This document shows, in pieces, positions 9,039 through 15,549 of a stretch of 22,722 nt of DNA (positions are counted from its first letter, which is position 1; the number at the start of each line of letters is the position of its first letter). The stretch lies in the NCBI RefSeq assembly GCF_000972705.2, contig NZ_LATL02000284.1, forward strand, positions 1 through 22,722, given 5' to 3'. Source of the stretch: Limnoraphis robusta CS-951. Lineage in GTDB: Bacteria > Cyanobacteriota > Cyanobacteriia > Cyanobacteriales > Microcoleaceae. The position numbers were made by a program, and so were the translations under genes. A model generated the notes under the pieces. The model saw nothing but the letters and a program-made list of their open reading frames with translations. It was not told where the DNA came from and searched no databases.

Positions 9039-9360
9039 GTATTCCAACCCATCACAACCCATAGACCCCAAAAATTAACTGTCGGATCGGTTAAACACTA
9101 TTTTTACCTGATCCCTTTCATACCTACGTGATCTTCACAAGTTTGAGAGTATTCTAAAATTTTTTATTTTTCAGTGGTTGTACGGATGACAGCGAGCAAT
9201 ATTTAGTTTTAAACTAGACGCATAAGTTTAGTTAGGGGAAAAAGACAGGTTTTTTCTGAAGGAGACAGCAAAAATAATTTTGCTAAAAGACTGTATTGAT
9301 TATCGTTACTTTGCCAGATTTTTCTCGATTCAGAGTTCTTGTATACACAAGCAAAATTTG
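9039..9360 (+). other. A/T-rich leader region before the LRAT-like gene
   Basis: It contains a perfect inverted repeat TAGTTT-T-AAACTA (9204-9216) with a further half-site TTTAGTT (9226-9232), a possible operator. A strong ribosome-binding site AAGGAG (9259-9264) is not followed by an ATG at normal spacing. The only in-frame early start is TTG at 9280, 15 bases away. This leaves the true start of the downstream gene uncertain. Confidence 0.4.
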
Positions 9361-9864
9361 ATGAATAAGAAAGAAATTCATAACTTGATTGATGCTAATC
9401 AAGAGTATTCAGACTTTGGACGTTTGTTGTATCATCGAGAGCGCAAAAATAAGAAGGTCTTGCATTACTCAGTGCAACTGAATGATACGGAGTCATTAGC
9501 TTGGGAACCTGTTCATAGCGATCGCCAAAAAGATAAAGGTGAAATAGACATTTGGAAAATTAACAAGCATTTTCACCCCGCTAAATACGTTCATCATTGG
9601 TCTAGAAATAACATGACTCGGGCTTTGCATATCTCTGTTGATGAGTTTCACAAAAATTGGCAGTATGAACTCTTTCGATTTAACTGTGAACACTGGGCGC
9701 GTTTAGTAACAACAGGTGATTGTCGCTGTTTCCAAATTCACGAATTTAAGAAATTGCAGAAAATCCCAGTGGCTGGTTTAGCTATCGTTGGTGTTGCAGG
9801 CTTTGTAACAGGTGCTTGGGAACATAATGGCTATGCACAAAAGGCAATTACTAAAGGTCTTTAG
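9361..9864 (+). CDS. LRAT / NlpC-P60-like (NC domain) protein
   Basis: A 167-aa protein from the ATG at 9361; the frame extends to a TTG at 9280 (27 more residues), which has a strong SD upstream, so either start is possible. The diagnostic motif is FNCEHWARLV (107-116): Asn-Cys-Glu-His is the nucleophile motif of lecithin-retinol acyltransferase-like and NC-domain proteins, with Cys109 the expected nucleophile. Candidate catalytic histidines (H25, H36, H52) precede it, but their exact match is unclear. A hydrophobic stretch near the C-terminus (about 136-152, VAGLAIVGVAGFVTGAW) is likely a membrane anchor, as in eukaryotic LRAT-type acyltransferases that act on membrane phospholipids. Acyl transfer or phospholipase activity is inferred. 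The gene is 48 bases upstream of a GTPase gene, with which it is probably co-transcribed. Confidence 0.72.
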   Translation: MNKKEIHNLIDANQEYSDFGRLLYHRERKNKKVLHYSVQLNDTESLAWEPVHSDRQKDKGEIDIWKINKHFHPAKYVHHWSRNNMTRALHISVDEFHKNWQYELFRFNCEHWARLVTTGDCRCFQIHEFKKLQKIPVAGLAIVGVAGFVTGAWEHNGYAQKAITKGL

Positions 9865-9912
9865 GTTGGGTTTTGTACAAGATAACTTTTGGAATTTAGA
9901 GAATCAATTCAG

Positions 9913-11031
9913 ATGAATTACACAACAGCACAAAGTCAAGAAGTAGATATCAGTAAAATTCTCGAATTGGCGATGAAAACTGCTATAAATTTACGCGGCA
10001 ATGTCAATCTTTTAATAGCGGGTAAAACAGGTGTTGGTAAAAGTACCTTAATTAATGCTGTTTTCCATGAAAATCTAGCCGAAACAGGTCAAGGTAAACC
10101 GGTCACACCCACTACACGAGAGATTAAAAAAGAAGGTTTCCCCCTAACAATTTTTGATAGTAGAGGTTTGGAGGTTGCCAAGTACAAAGAAACAATTTGT
10201 GAATTAGAAAACCTAATAAAAGAACGTTGCAATCATTCCGATCCCAACCGCCATATTCATATTGCATGGGTGTGTATTTGTGAAGATATCCGACGGGTTG
10301 AAGATGCAGATAAAGAGCTTGTGGAAATGCTCAGTCGATATGTACCTGTTGTTGGTGTAATTACTAAAGCCAGAGCAGATAATGGCTTTCGATCAGAGGT
10401 ACAAAAAGAACTTTCTGTAGCTAAAAATGTAGTTCGTGTAAGAGCAATTTCTGAGCAGTTAGATGATGGTCATTCGCAACCTGTTATGGGTTTAAAAGAA
10501 TTAATTGATATAACTATGCAAATCGTTCCAGAGGGGCAAAGAAATGCAATAGCAGCCGCTCAAAAAGTCTCTCTTCGAGAAAAAGTCAAACGCTCTCATG
10601 TAATTGTAACTACCGCAGCAACGAGTGCTGCTAGTGTGGGTGCTATTCCCATACCATTTTCTCATGCTGTAGCTTTAGTTCCTATACAGGTTACAATGTT
10701 AGCCAGTATCAGTGTAGTGTTCGGTTTAGACTTAAGCCAAGCATCTTTAGGAACACTCATCTCTGGTGTAATTGCAGGAGGGTGTAAACTAGGAGGTAAT
10801 ATGTTGCTCAGTGGTTTAGCGAAACTGATTCCGGGTGCAGGTAGCCTTGTCGGTGGAATTTTAGCAGGAAGTACGGCTGCGTTGCTAACAACACTTTTTG
10901 GAGAAGCCTATATTGCTGCTTTATGGGCTATTTTTTCAGGACATCCTGATGCTCAACCGACACCACAGGAAGTAGCAGAAACTTTCAAGACAGAACTATC
11001 CAGAAAGAATTTCCTTTCCCTCTCAAAATAG
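9913..11031 (+). CDS. Membrane-associated GTPase (Era/IRG-like with hydrophobic C-terminus)
   Basis: A 372-aa protein from the ATG at 9913; a TTG at 9889 would add eight residues. G1 P-loop GKTGVGKS (37-44), TPTT (65-68) as a G2 candidate, G3 DSRG (82-85) and G4-like TKAR (151-154) mark a TRAFAC-class GTPase. G4 lacks the consensus NKxD Asn. The C-terminal third (about 230-345) is strongly hydrophobic and Gly/Ala-rich, resembling the DUF697/YcjF-type membrane region. Acting at membranes, such GTPases remodel or assemble on lipid surfaces; function here is unproven. Close linkage to the LRAT-like gene suggests a joint membrane-lipid role. There is no obvious SD, so translation may depend on the upstream gene. 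Confidence 0.85.
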   Translation: MNYTTAQSQEVDISKILELAMKTAINLRGNVNLLIAGKTGVGKSTLINAVFHENLAETGQGKPVTPTTREIKKEGFPLTIFDSRGLEVAKYKETICELENLIKERCNHSDPNRHIHIAWVCICEDIRRVEDADKELVEMLSRYVPVVGVITKARADNGFRSEVQKELSVAKNVVRVRAISEQLDDGHSQPVMGLKELIDITMQIVPEGQRNAIAAAQKVSLREKVKRSHVIVTTAATSAASVGAIPIPFSHAVALVPIQVTMLASISVVFGLDLSQASLGTLISGVIAGGCKLGGNMLLSGLAKLIPGAGSLVGGILAGSTAALLTTLFGEAYIAALWAIFSGHPDAQPTPQEVAETFKTELSRKNFLSLSK

Positions 11032-11055
11032 TTAACTTTCATCAGTTAAACTCCC

Positions 11056-11090
11056 AGAAACCCGGTGCGCGATAAAGTTACCGGGTTTCT
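11056..11090 (+). terminator. AGAAACCCGGT hairpin repeat after the GTPase gene
   Basis: AGAAACCCGGT (11056-11066) pairs perfectly with ACCGGGTTTCT (11080-11090) over a 13-base loop, 24 bases after the stop. It is a second copy of the repeat at 8916-8948 with a different, longer loop. It probably terminates the LRAT/GTPase operon, although only a short A-rich tail follows. Confidence 0.6.
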
Positions 11091-11370
11091 AAAGACTTCA
11101 GTTTTTATACTGAAAAATAATATTGCGATTCGTTTCAATTGTTGCTAGAACTTAACTCTTGTTATTTTTACTTAACACGGTCTATCCTGTAGGCATTTCC
11201 AACCCTCATTCAGTCGGTTAACCGTCCCTAAAACAGTAACACAACTTAAACGATTGTAAATATTCTGTGATTGAAAATAAATGTTGCAAGTTCACACAAT
11301 CACTGTTATTTAGTTTATTATAAAAGTGTAGAAGATCAATATCAATTGACAGAGACAGAGGTGAACAGAT
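11091..11370 (+). other. Leader/upstream region of the 49-aa gene
   Basis: An A/T-rich stretch of 280 bases. A TATTAT box (11316-11321) lies 50 bases before the small ORF and a weak TTCACA (11291-11296) is 19 bases upstream of it, a possible promoter. A 102-codon minus-strand ORF crosses this area but is antisense to the better-supported microprotein and has no recognisable features. Confidence 0.3.
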
Positions 11371-11520
11371 ATGAATATTCTTCATGCCCTTGGAAATATG
11401 GTTGTTTATGTCTCCGAAGCTGCTGCTCGCATTTTCAGCCCCAGCGACGACAGTTATCCCATGATTGGTGTACAGCCCTTTGAAGGTATTCCGAATCACG
11501 ATTATAAATGGGAAGACTAA
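11371..11520 (+). CDS. 49-aa microprotein (previously easy to miss)
   Basis: ATG 11371 to TAA 11518-11520 encodes 49 residues, opening MNILHALGNMVVYVSEAAAR, continuing IFSPSDDSYPMIGVQPFEGI and ending PNHDYKWED. The ribosome-binding site GAGGTGA (11358-11364) is a near-perfect anti-SD match six bases before the ATG, and a long terminator hairpin follows at 11571-11606, so a complete transcription unit is visible. The N-terminal half can form an amphipathic helix (residues 1-22). The C-terminal half has a Pro/Gly/aromatic pattern (YP..G.QPF.GIP....Y.W) that looks conserved rather than random. I do not recognise a named family with certainty; no signal peptide or metal site is seen. It is isolated, flanked by the GTPase module and a tnpB element. 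Confidence 0.75.
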   Translation: MNILHALGNMVVYVSEAAARIFSPSDDSYPMIGVQPFEGIPNHDYKWED

Positions 11521-11570
11521 TCTCAAAAGAAGTGAATTTCAGTGAATTTAAAATATAGTCTGAGTCAATA

Positions 11571-11606
11571 TAAACCCTCAACCTGCACGTTGTAGGAGAG
11601 GGTTTA
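11571..11606 (+). terminator. Terminator of the 49-aa gene
   Basis: TAAACCCTC (11571-11579) pairs with GAGGGTTTA (11598-11606). Inside, CCTGCA (11582-11587) pairs with TGTAGG (11591-11596, one G-U) around a CGT loop. A T-rich tail follows (ATTGTCTTTT). This is a convincing intrinsic terminator 50 bases past the stop. Confidence 0.75.
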
Positions 11607-11665
11607 ATTGTCTTTTAATACAACCCGTTTAAATAGAAATTAATCCGAGATGACTCATTCGCCCT

Positions 11666-11689
11666 AGCCCAACGGTTGGGGCTTTTTTT
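11666..11689 (+). terminator. Second intrinsic terminator with T7 run
   Basis: AGCCCAAC (11666-11673) pairs with GTTGGGGCT (11675-11683) with one bulged G, followed by seven T. It lies 60 bases after the previous terminator with no ORF in between. It may be a back-up terminator or the end of a short untranslated transcript. Confidence 0.6.
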
Positions 11690-11805
11690 GGCTGTCTCTA
11701 TTTAATGAGCAACAAGATATTAATAGTCAATTATCCGTCCTTGTACAGACAGCCATCTCAGTGCGATCATTGAATTATGTAATGCTTGCCAAGCATAGGA
11801 AAATT

Positions 11806-11833
11806 CACCACTAAGACAGGAAGACACTAAGAT
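11806..11833 (-). repeat. Dispersed GTGTCTT-type repeat, copy B (inverted)
   Basis: It reads CACCACTAAGACAGG then AAGACACTAAG on the plus strand, the reverse complement of the repeat at 15100-15126. It lies about 100 bases upstream of the tnpB element's left hairpin. An ATGCTTG-CC-AAGCAT palindrome (11781-11795) is next to it. Confidence 0.45.
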
Positions 11834-11940
11834 TTGCTTCTTGACTGTTCTCTGTGTCGAGCGTGGTTTTTCTGAGAGGGCTTTTCCGAGTAATGAAGCT
11901 GTCCTAACTTACCAAGAGAAGCAGGTTTAGAGCAAGGTCG

Positions 11941-11969
11941 TTTACGACGGATTATTTTTGTGCTACAAT
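11941..11969 (+). promoter_or_regulatory. Candidate tnpB promoter
   Basis: TTTACG (11941-11946) and TACAAT (11964-11969) are 17 bases apart, 30 bases before the tnpB ATG. The -35 lies in the loop and right arm of the left-end hairpin, a compact arrangement typical of IS200/IS605 elements. Confidence 0.4.
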
Positions 11970-11998
11970 AGTTTATCGTGGCTTGATGCCGATAATCT

Positions 11999-13132
11999 AT
12001 GCTTGTGTATGAAATGAAGCTGCAAGGAACACAATACCAGTACAGAAAGTTAGACGAAGCTATCCGTACTGGTAGGTTTGTTCGCAACAGCATCATTAAA
12101 GCATGGATAGACGGTCAAATCAAAAGTCGTAACGATGCTTATACCTACTGCAAACTACTGTCAGACAACCCGAGTTTTCCCTGGGTAAACCAACTCAATT
12201 CTATGGCTCGACAAGCCCACGCAGAAAGAGCATGGGCATCCATTGAACGATTTTATCAAAATTGTCGGAAAAAAATACCAGGTCGAAAAGGCTTTCCCCA
12301 ATTTAAAAAGTACCAAGTCCGAGCATCAGTTGAGTACAAAACATCAGGCTGGAAACTTTCAGAAGATAGACGTTATTTAACGTTTACTGACAAGTTTCAA
12401 GCAGGTACATTTAAACTTTGGGGTAGCCGAGATTTACACTTCTATCAACTCCAACAAATTAAACGGGTTAGAGTGATTAGAAGACACGATGGGTATTATG
12501 CTCAATTTTTAATCGATCATACCAGAGAGGAAAACAAAGAACTCACAGGAAAACAAACTGGGCTAGATGTAGGTCTTAACCATTTCTACACCGATTCTTT
12601 TGGCAATCAAATAGACAATCCCCGCTTTTTCAGGAAAGACGAGCGACGTATTAAAAAGCTGCAACGTCGCTTATCTCGAACAAAAAAGGGAAGTCAAAAC
12701 CGCTCAAAAGCCAGAAATCGTTTAGGTAGAAAATATCTTAAGGTTTCACGCAGACGTAACGATTGGGTTTGTAAACAGGCTCAACACGTCATACAGTCTA
12801 ACGACTTGGTAGCGATTGAAAATCTACGGATACGGAACATGGTTAAAAACCATCATTTAGCCAAGTCAATTAACGATGCTGCGAGGGTTCGATTTAGAGA
12901 ATGGTTAGAATATTTTGGGAGAATTTATGGGGTTCCGGTGATCGCCGTTGAACCTGCATACACATCTCAAAACTGCTCAAATTGCGGTGAAAAGGTTGTC
13001 AAAACTCTCAGTACGAGAACTCATAAATGTCCTCACTGTGGGTATGTAGCAGACCGAGACGAAAATGCCGCCAAAAACATTCTAAAATCTGCACTCAAAC
13101 AGTTATCAAATCAAGAAACGGATAAGAAATAG
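11999..13132 (+). CDS. tnpB: RNA-guided endonuclease TnpB (IS200/IS605 family)
   Basis: A 377-aa, full-length protein opening MLVYEMKLQGTQYQYRKLDE, the standard TnpB start. Its role is omega-RNA-guided cleavage of the donor joint, which favours retention of the element (known for ISDra2 TnpB). The RuvC residues are intact: D190 in GLDVGL, E274 in AIENL, and the DRDENAAKNI motif (352-361). A zinc finger is formed by CSNC (326-329) and CPHC (344-347). The N-terminal REC/wedge region (about 1-180) and the basic helix (210-255, many Arg/Lys) are present. No frameshift is seen, so this copy appears active. No SD is visible before the ATG. The omega-RNA should run from the 3' end of the gene to 13373. 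Confidence 0.93.
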   Translation: MLVYEMKLQGTQYQYRKLDEAIRTGRFVRNSIIKAWIDGQIKSRNDAYTYCKLLSDNPSFPWVNQLNSMARQAHAERAWASIERFYQNCRKKIPGRKGFPQFKKYQVRASVEYKTSGWKLSEDRRYLTFTDKFQAGTFKLWGSRDLHFYQLQQIKRVRVIRRHDGYYAQFLIDHTREENKELTGKQTGLDVGLNHFYTDSFGNQIDNPRFFRKDERRIKKLQRRLSRTKKGSQNRSKARNRLGRKYLKVSRRRNDWVCKQAQHVIQSNDLVAIENLRIRNMVKNHHLAKSINDAARVRFREWLEYFGRIYGVPVIAVEPAYTSQNCSNCGEKVVKTLSTRTHKCPHCGYVADRDENAAKNILKSALKQLSNQETDKK

Positions 13133-13135
13133 ATT

Positions 13136-13200
13136 AACGGATTAACTTGACTGTAAAACGCATAAATCTAGGCTTCTCACACGTAGCTTAATCCGTTTTT
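13136..13200 (+). terminator. Large stem-loop after tnpB
   Basis: AACGGATTAA (13136-13145) and TTAATCCGTT (13188-13197) form a perfect ten-base-pair stem across a 42-base loop, ending in a T-run (13196-13200). It lies just past the tnpB stop codon and may end tnpB mRNA or form part of the omega-RNA 5' region. Confidence 0.45.
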
Positions 13201-13373
13201 CCGCTTAATATCTGTTTTGAAAATACCGTCGGGCAGATGGAAATTAACGCCTCCCGAGAGACTGACCTCTGCTTGGACGGGGAAACCCAATCCTTGTAAG
13301 TCAACTCATAGAAAGAGGAAGCCCAAATAGTGATGTTTGGAATCTCCGTTGTTTACGACGGAGAGGATGTCAA
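13201..13373 (+). ncRNA. TnpB omega-RNA (reRNA) scaffold
   Basis: In TnpB systems the guide RNA scaffold is encoded at the 3' end of tnpB through the right end, and the guide is the flanking DNA just beyond it. Here 13201-13373 has paired elements that fit. GGAC..GGGGAAACCC..TCC folds near 13275-13304, CCAAA/TTTGG at 13323-13327/13336-13340, and the right-end hairpin at 13344-13363. The guide would begin at 13374. The 5' end is not defined from sequence. Confidence 0.65.
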
Positions 13374-13580
13374 AATCGCACTGCTGTAATCATTATAAGA
13401 TCTCACACTGGACTTTAAATCTTGAATTTTCGTTGACAAACTGGGTTGATGGGTGACTGTTGGCTAAGATAGAGTTAAGTTCGCTAAACTTATATTTAAT
13501 CAATTTTTGGGGAATTCCCCTTGTCGTTTTTATGTTGTCGGGTTGAACGCGATCGCACAACCGATCTTAAGGGAAAATCA

Positions 13581-14060
13581 ATGAATAAAGTTGGGATTAG
13601 TTATTTATTGTGGGCGGCTTGTTTTGTTAGCCCGTTTCATGGACTGCACCGTTTTTATAATGGCAAAATTGGCACGGGTTTGTTGTGGTTGTGTACCTTT
13701 GGTTTATTTGGGTTTGGGCAATTTTTAGATTTATTTTTGATTCCGGGGATGGTAGACGAACAAAACGCCAAAATTCAAGCCAAATTGGGCGTTTCTAGTA
13801 CAGGTGTACCTTTGTACTCATCCACCCCTGCGGTTACTTATAATATTACCCCAACCACTCAAGAACAATTGCGAGTCAAGCTCTTGAAAGCGGCTGCAAC
13901 CCGAGGCGGTAAACTATCCGTTACACAAGGCGTCATGGCGACAGGAGCGAGTTTTGAGGAAGTCGAAAAAGTTCTCAATCAAATGCTCAAAAGTGGCTAT
14001 GTAGGAATCGGAAATCATCCAGAGACGGGAATTGTTTTATACGACTTCCATGAATTATAG
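13581..14060 (+). CDS. TM2-domain protein with C-terminal winged-helix-like region
   Basis: A 159-aa protein. The ATG at 13581 is chosen because AAGGGA (13569-13574) is six bases upstream and the TM2 domain starts at once; the 20 extra codons to a TTG at 13521 look non-coding. Residues 3-60 form a TM2 domain: two helices (SYLLWAACFVSPFHGLHRFY and GTGLLWLCTFGLFGFGQFLD) with the typical G-x-HRFY-x-GK turn. From about residue 95 a soluble segment (LRVKLLKAAATRGGKLSVTQ... EVEKVLNQMLKSGYVGIGN) has a winged-helix-like helix pattern, recurrent in cyanobacterial TM2 proteins. It may sense or regulate at the membrane; no experimental role is known to me. It is 56 bases upstream of the next gene and may be co-transcribed. 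Confidence 0.82.
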   Translation: MNKVGISYLLWAACFVSPFHGLHRFYNGKIGTGLLWLCTFGLFGFGQFLDLFLIPGMVDEQNAKIQAKLGVSSTGVPLYSSTPAVTYNITPTTQEQLRVKLLKAAATRGGKLSVTQGVMATGASFEEVEKVLNQMLKSGYVGIGNHPETGIVLYDFHEL

Positions 14061-14116
14061 CTCGAATATTCGTTAACATATTCCTGTACGGGTTTTGCGT
14101 AAAAGGACGAACAATC

Positions 14117-14992
14117 ATGTTTCTAGTAACCGGAGCAACAGGTGGACTCGGTAGCCGTATTGTACGCCGCCTACGCCAACAGGAAAAAGAAGTCCGAGGG
14201 TTTGTGCGGTTAACCTCTCGGTATTCTGAACTCGAAAGTCGTGGGGCGAATATTTTTATCGGAGATTTAGAACGAGATAAAGATATCTACAAAGCCTGTC
14301 AAGGGGTAAAATATGTGATTAGTTCGCATGGTTCGGGAGGGAAAGCCCAAGCAATTGAATATCGGGCTAATATTGAATTAATTGATGCAGCCAAAGAAGC
14401 CGGAGTTGAACATTTTGTGTTTATTTCGGTATTGGGTGTTGATCGCGGTTATGAAGATTCACCTGTTTTTAAAGCCAAACGAGAAGTCGAAAAGTATTTA
14501 CAAACCAGTGGTTTAAATTATACCATTTTACGTCCTTCTGCCTTTGCTTCCAGTTTATTACCTCTAGCGGAACGGTTCAAACAAACGGGGATTTATTTGT
14601 TAATTGGTGATGCTCAAAATCGGACTTCTGTTGTCAGTACCGATGATTTAGCACGAATTGCCATTGATTCGGTTTTTGTCGAAGCCGCTCAGAATAAAAT
14701 TTTACCCGTTGGTGGGCCAGAAATTATTAGTCGGGGAGATATTCCTCAGATTTTTAGCCGTGTTTTTAACAAAGAGCCAATTATTATTAATCCACCACTT
14801 TTTTTATTTGATGGGTTACGCAGTACAATCGGTTTATTGAATGCTGATGCAGAGAAGAATTTAGGAACGTTACGAGTGTTATTGGGAAATGAATTTTTCT
14901 GTACTCCCGAAGAAATAGACACTTTAGAACTGATGTTTGACATGAAGATGGAACCCTTAGAAAGTTTTCTCCGTCGTTACTTGGGAGCTTAA
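14117..14992 (+). CDS. NmrA/HCF173-like atypical SDR (NAD(P)-binding) protein
   Basis: A 291-aa single-domain Rossmann protein. The dinucleotide motif VTGATGGLGSR (4-14) opens the sequence; R31 after the second strand favours NADP(H), and D50 in the IGDLERD segment follows the third strand. The YTILRPSAF strand (135-143) is typical of NmrA-like and Ycf39/HCF173-type atypical SDRs, several of which act in photosystem II assembly. The classical Tyr-x-x-x-Lys catalytic pair is not clear, so it may bind a cofactor without being an active dehydrogenase. SD AAGGA (14103-14107) is nine bases before the ATG. A strong terminator (15014-15040) ends the unit. Confidence 0.85.
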   Translation: MFLVTGATGGLGSRIVRRLRQQEKEVRGFVRLTSRYSELESRGANIFIGDLERDKDIYKACQGVKYVISSHGSGGKAQAIEYRANIELIDAAKEAGVEHFVFISVLGVDRGYEDSPVFKAKREVEKYLQTSGLNYTILRPSAFASSLLPLAERFKQTGIYLLIGDAQNRTSVVSTDDLARIAIDSVFVEAAQNKILPVGGPEIISRGDIPQIFSRVFNKEPIIINPPLFLFDGLRSTIGLLNADAEKNLGTLRVLLGNEFFCTPEEIDTLELMFDMKMEPLESFLRRYLGA

Positions 14993-15013
14993 TTTTTGAG
15001 GTTTAGGGTTCAT

Positions 15014-15040
15014 GGCTAATCTTTTAAGGTTAGCCTTTTT
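15014..15040 (+). terminator. Intrinsic terminator after the SDR gene
   Basis: GGCTAA (15014-15019) pairs with TTAGCC (15030-15035), continued by a T-G pair and CTT/AAG inside, followed by TTTTT (15036-15040). Confidence 0.8.
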
Positions 15041-15099
15041 CAGATTTCATCATCAAATCACTATCCCAAAAAACTCTACAGAAAACATCAAGAAAAAAC

Positions 15100-15126
15100 C
15101 TTCGTGTCTTCGTGTCTTTGTGGTCA
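15100..15126 (+). repeat. Dispersed GTGTCTT-type repeat, copy C
   Basis: It contains two tandem CGTGTCTT units plus TGTGGTC. Related copies are at 571-600 and, inverted, at 11806-11833. It is non-coding and located between the SDR terminator and the 68-aa minus-strand gene. Confidence 0.55.
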
Positions 15127-15179
15127 GTTTCTCCACCAAAAAAGTCAATCCTGTGTGATTTAAAATCAAAATACTAGAT

Positions 15180-15386
15180 TCAGCTTAACTTTAACGCACT
15201 CACTGGCACTTCATCCCAAGACTCAACAGTTCTCATCTGCGCTACCCAACCTTGTTGTTTTTGAGTTTCTGTCAAGTTTTTATCAAAAGATTCGTGACAG
15301 GCTTTGGCTTGTTCCTGATCACAACAAGCAATACAAGAATAAATTAGCCCAGCCGGATCAAGTTGTTCGTTAATCCAAATTGTCAT
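15180..15386 (-). CDS. Conserved small cyanobacterial protein (68 aa)
   Basis: A 68-residue soluble protein opening MTIWINEQLDPAGLIYSCIA. Four cysteines cluster in the N-terminal half (C18, C21, C22, C30), the CxxCC pattern suggesting a redox or metal role, but no known motif matches. The C-terminal half (QQGWVAQMRTVESWDEVPVSALKLS) resembles what I remember of small cyanobacterial conserved proteins that databases label inconsistently. The ribosome-binding site AAGGAAG lies eight bases before the ATG on the minus strand. A TACAAT (15430-15435, minus strand) could be its -10 box. It is divergent from the exoprotein gene. Confidence 0.7.
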   Translation of the reverse strand: MTIWINEQLDPAGLIYSCIACCDQEQAKACHESFDKNLTETQKQQGWVAQMRTVESWDEVPVSALKLS

Positions 15387-15494
15387 TTGTAAATCTTCCT
15401 TGAGTCAGTCTAATAATGGAACTCTTTATATTGTATCAGAAGTCAGTAGAGATGTTGACTCAAATCCTCCCCATTCATTAATTTGATAAACAAC

Positions 15495-15523
15495 TTGAAA
15501 GTTTTGCTGGTAAGCTCTATAAT
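15495..15523 (+). promoter_or_regulatory. Near-consensus sigma-70 promoter of the exoprotein gene
   Basis: TTGAAA (15495-15500) and a perfect TATAAT (15518-15523) are exactly 17 bases apart. Transcription would start near 15530, only about 20 bases before the ATG at 15550, giving a short leader with a weak AGGA (15543-15546). This is the best promoter in the window. Confidence 0.75.
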
Positions 15524-15549
15524 CATCTTACCCGGAAAAACCAGGATTT

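Larger units (their letters stand above)
11937..13373 (+). mobile_element. tnpB-only IS200/IS605-family element (IS1341-type)
   Basis: The element contains a single tnpB gene and no tnpA. A left hairpin GTCG-TTTA-CGAC (11937-11948) and a right hairpin (CTCCGTTG, loop TTTA, CGACGGAG at 13344-13363, one G-T pair) share the core GTTTACGAC. The right end tail AGGATGTCAA (13364-13373) parallels the end of the ORF-less element at 554-563. The true left boundary may extend further upstream, anywhere after about 11835. Confidence 0.75.

Noticed and set aside
11218..11526. 102-codon minus-strand ORF
   Set aside because: It is antisense to the 49-aa gene, which has an SD and terminator; its composition is Ser/Asn/His-rich with no recognisable features.
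11827..12096. 89-codon minus-strand ORF over the tnpB left end
   Set aside because: It overlaps the start of an intact tnpB and the end hairpin; it is a shadow of structured DNA.
13433..13470. TTGACA followed by TAAGAT before the TM2 gene
   Set aside because: The spacing is 26 bases, too long for a sigma-70 promoter.
13521..13580. 20-codon extension of the TM2 protein
   Set aside because: TTG start without SD; it includes a HIP1 site, and the TM2 domain begins right at the ATG with AAGGGA upstream.
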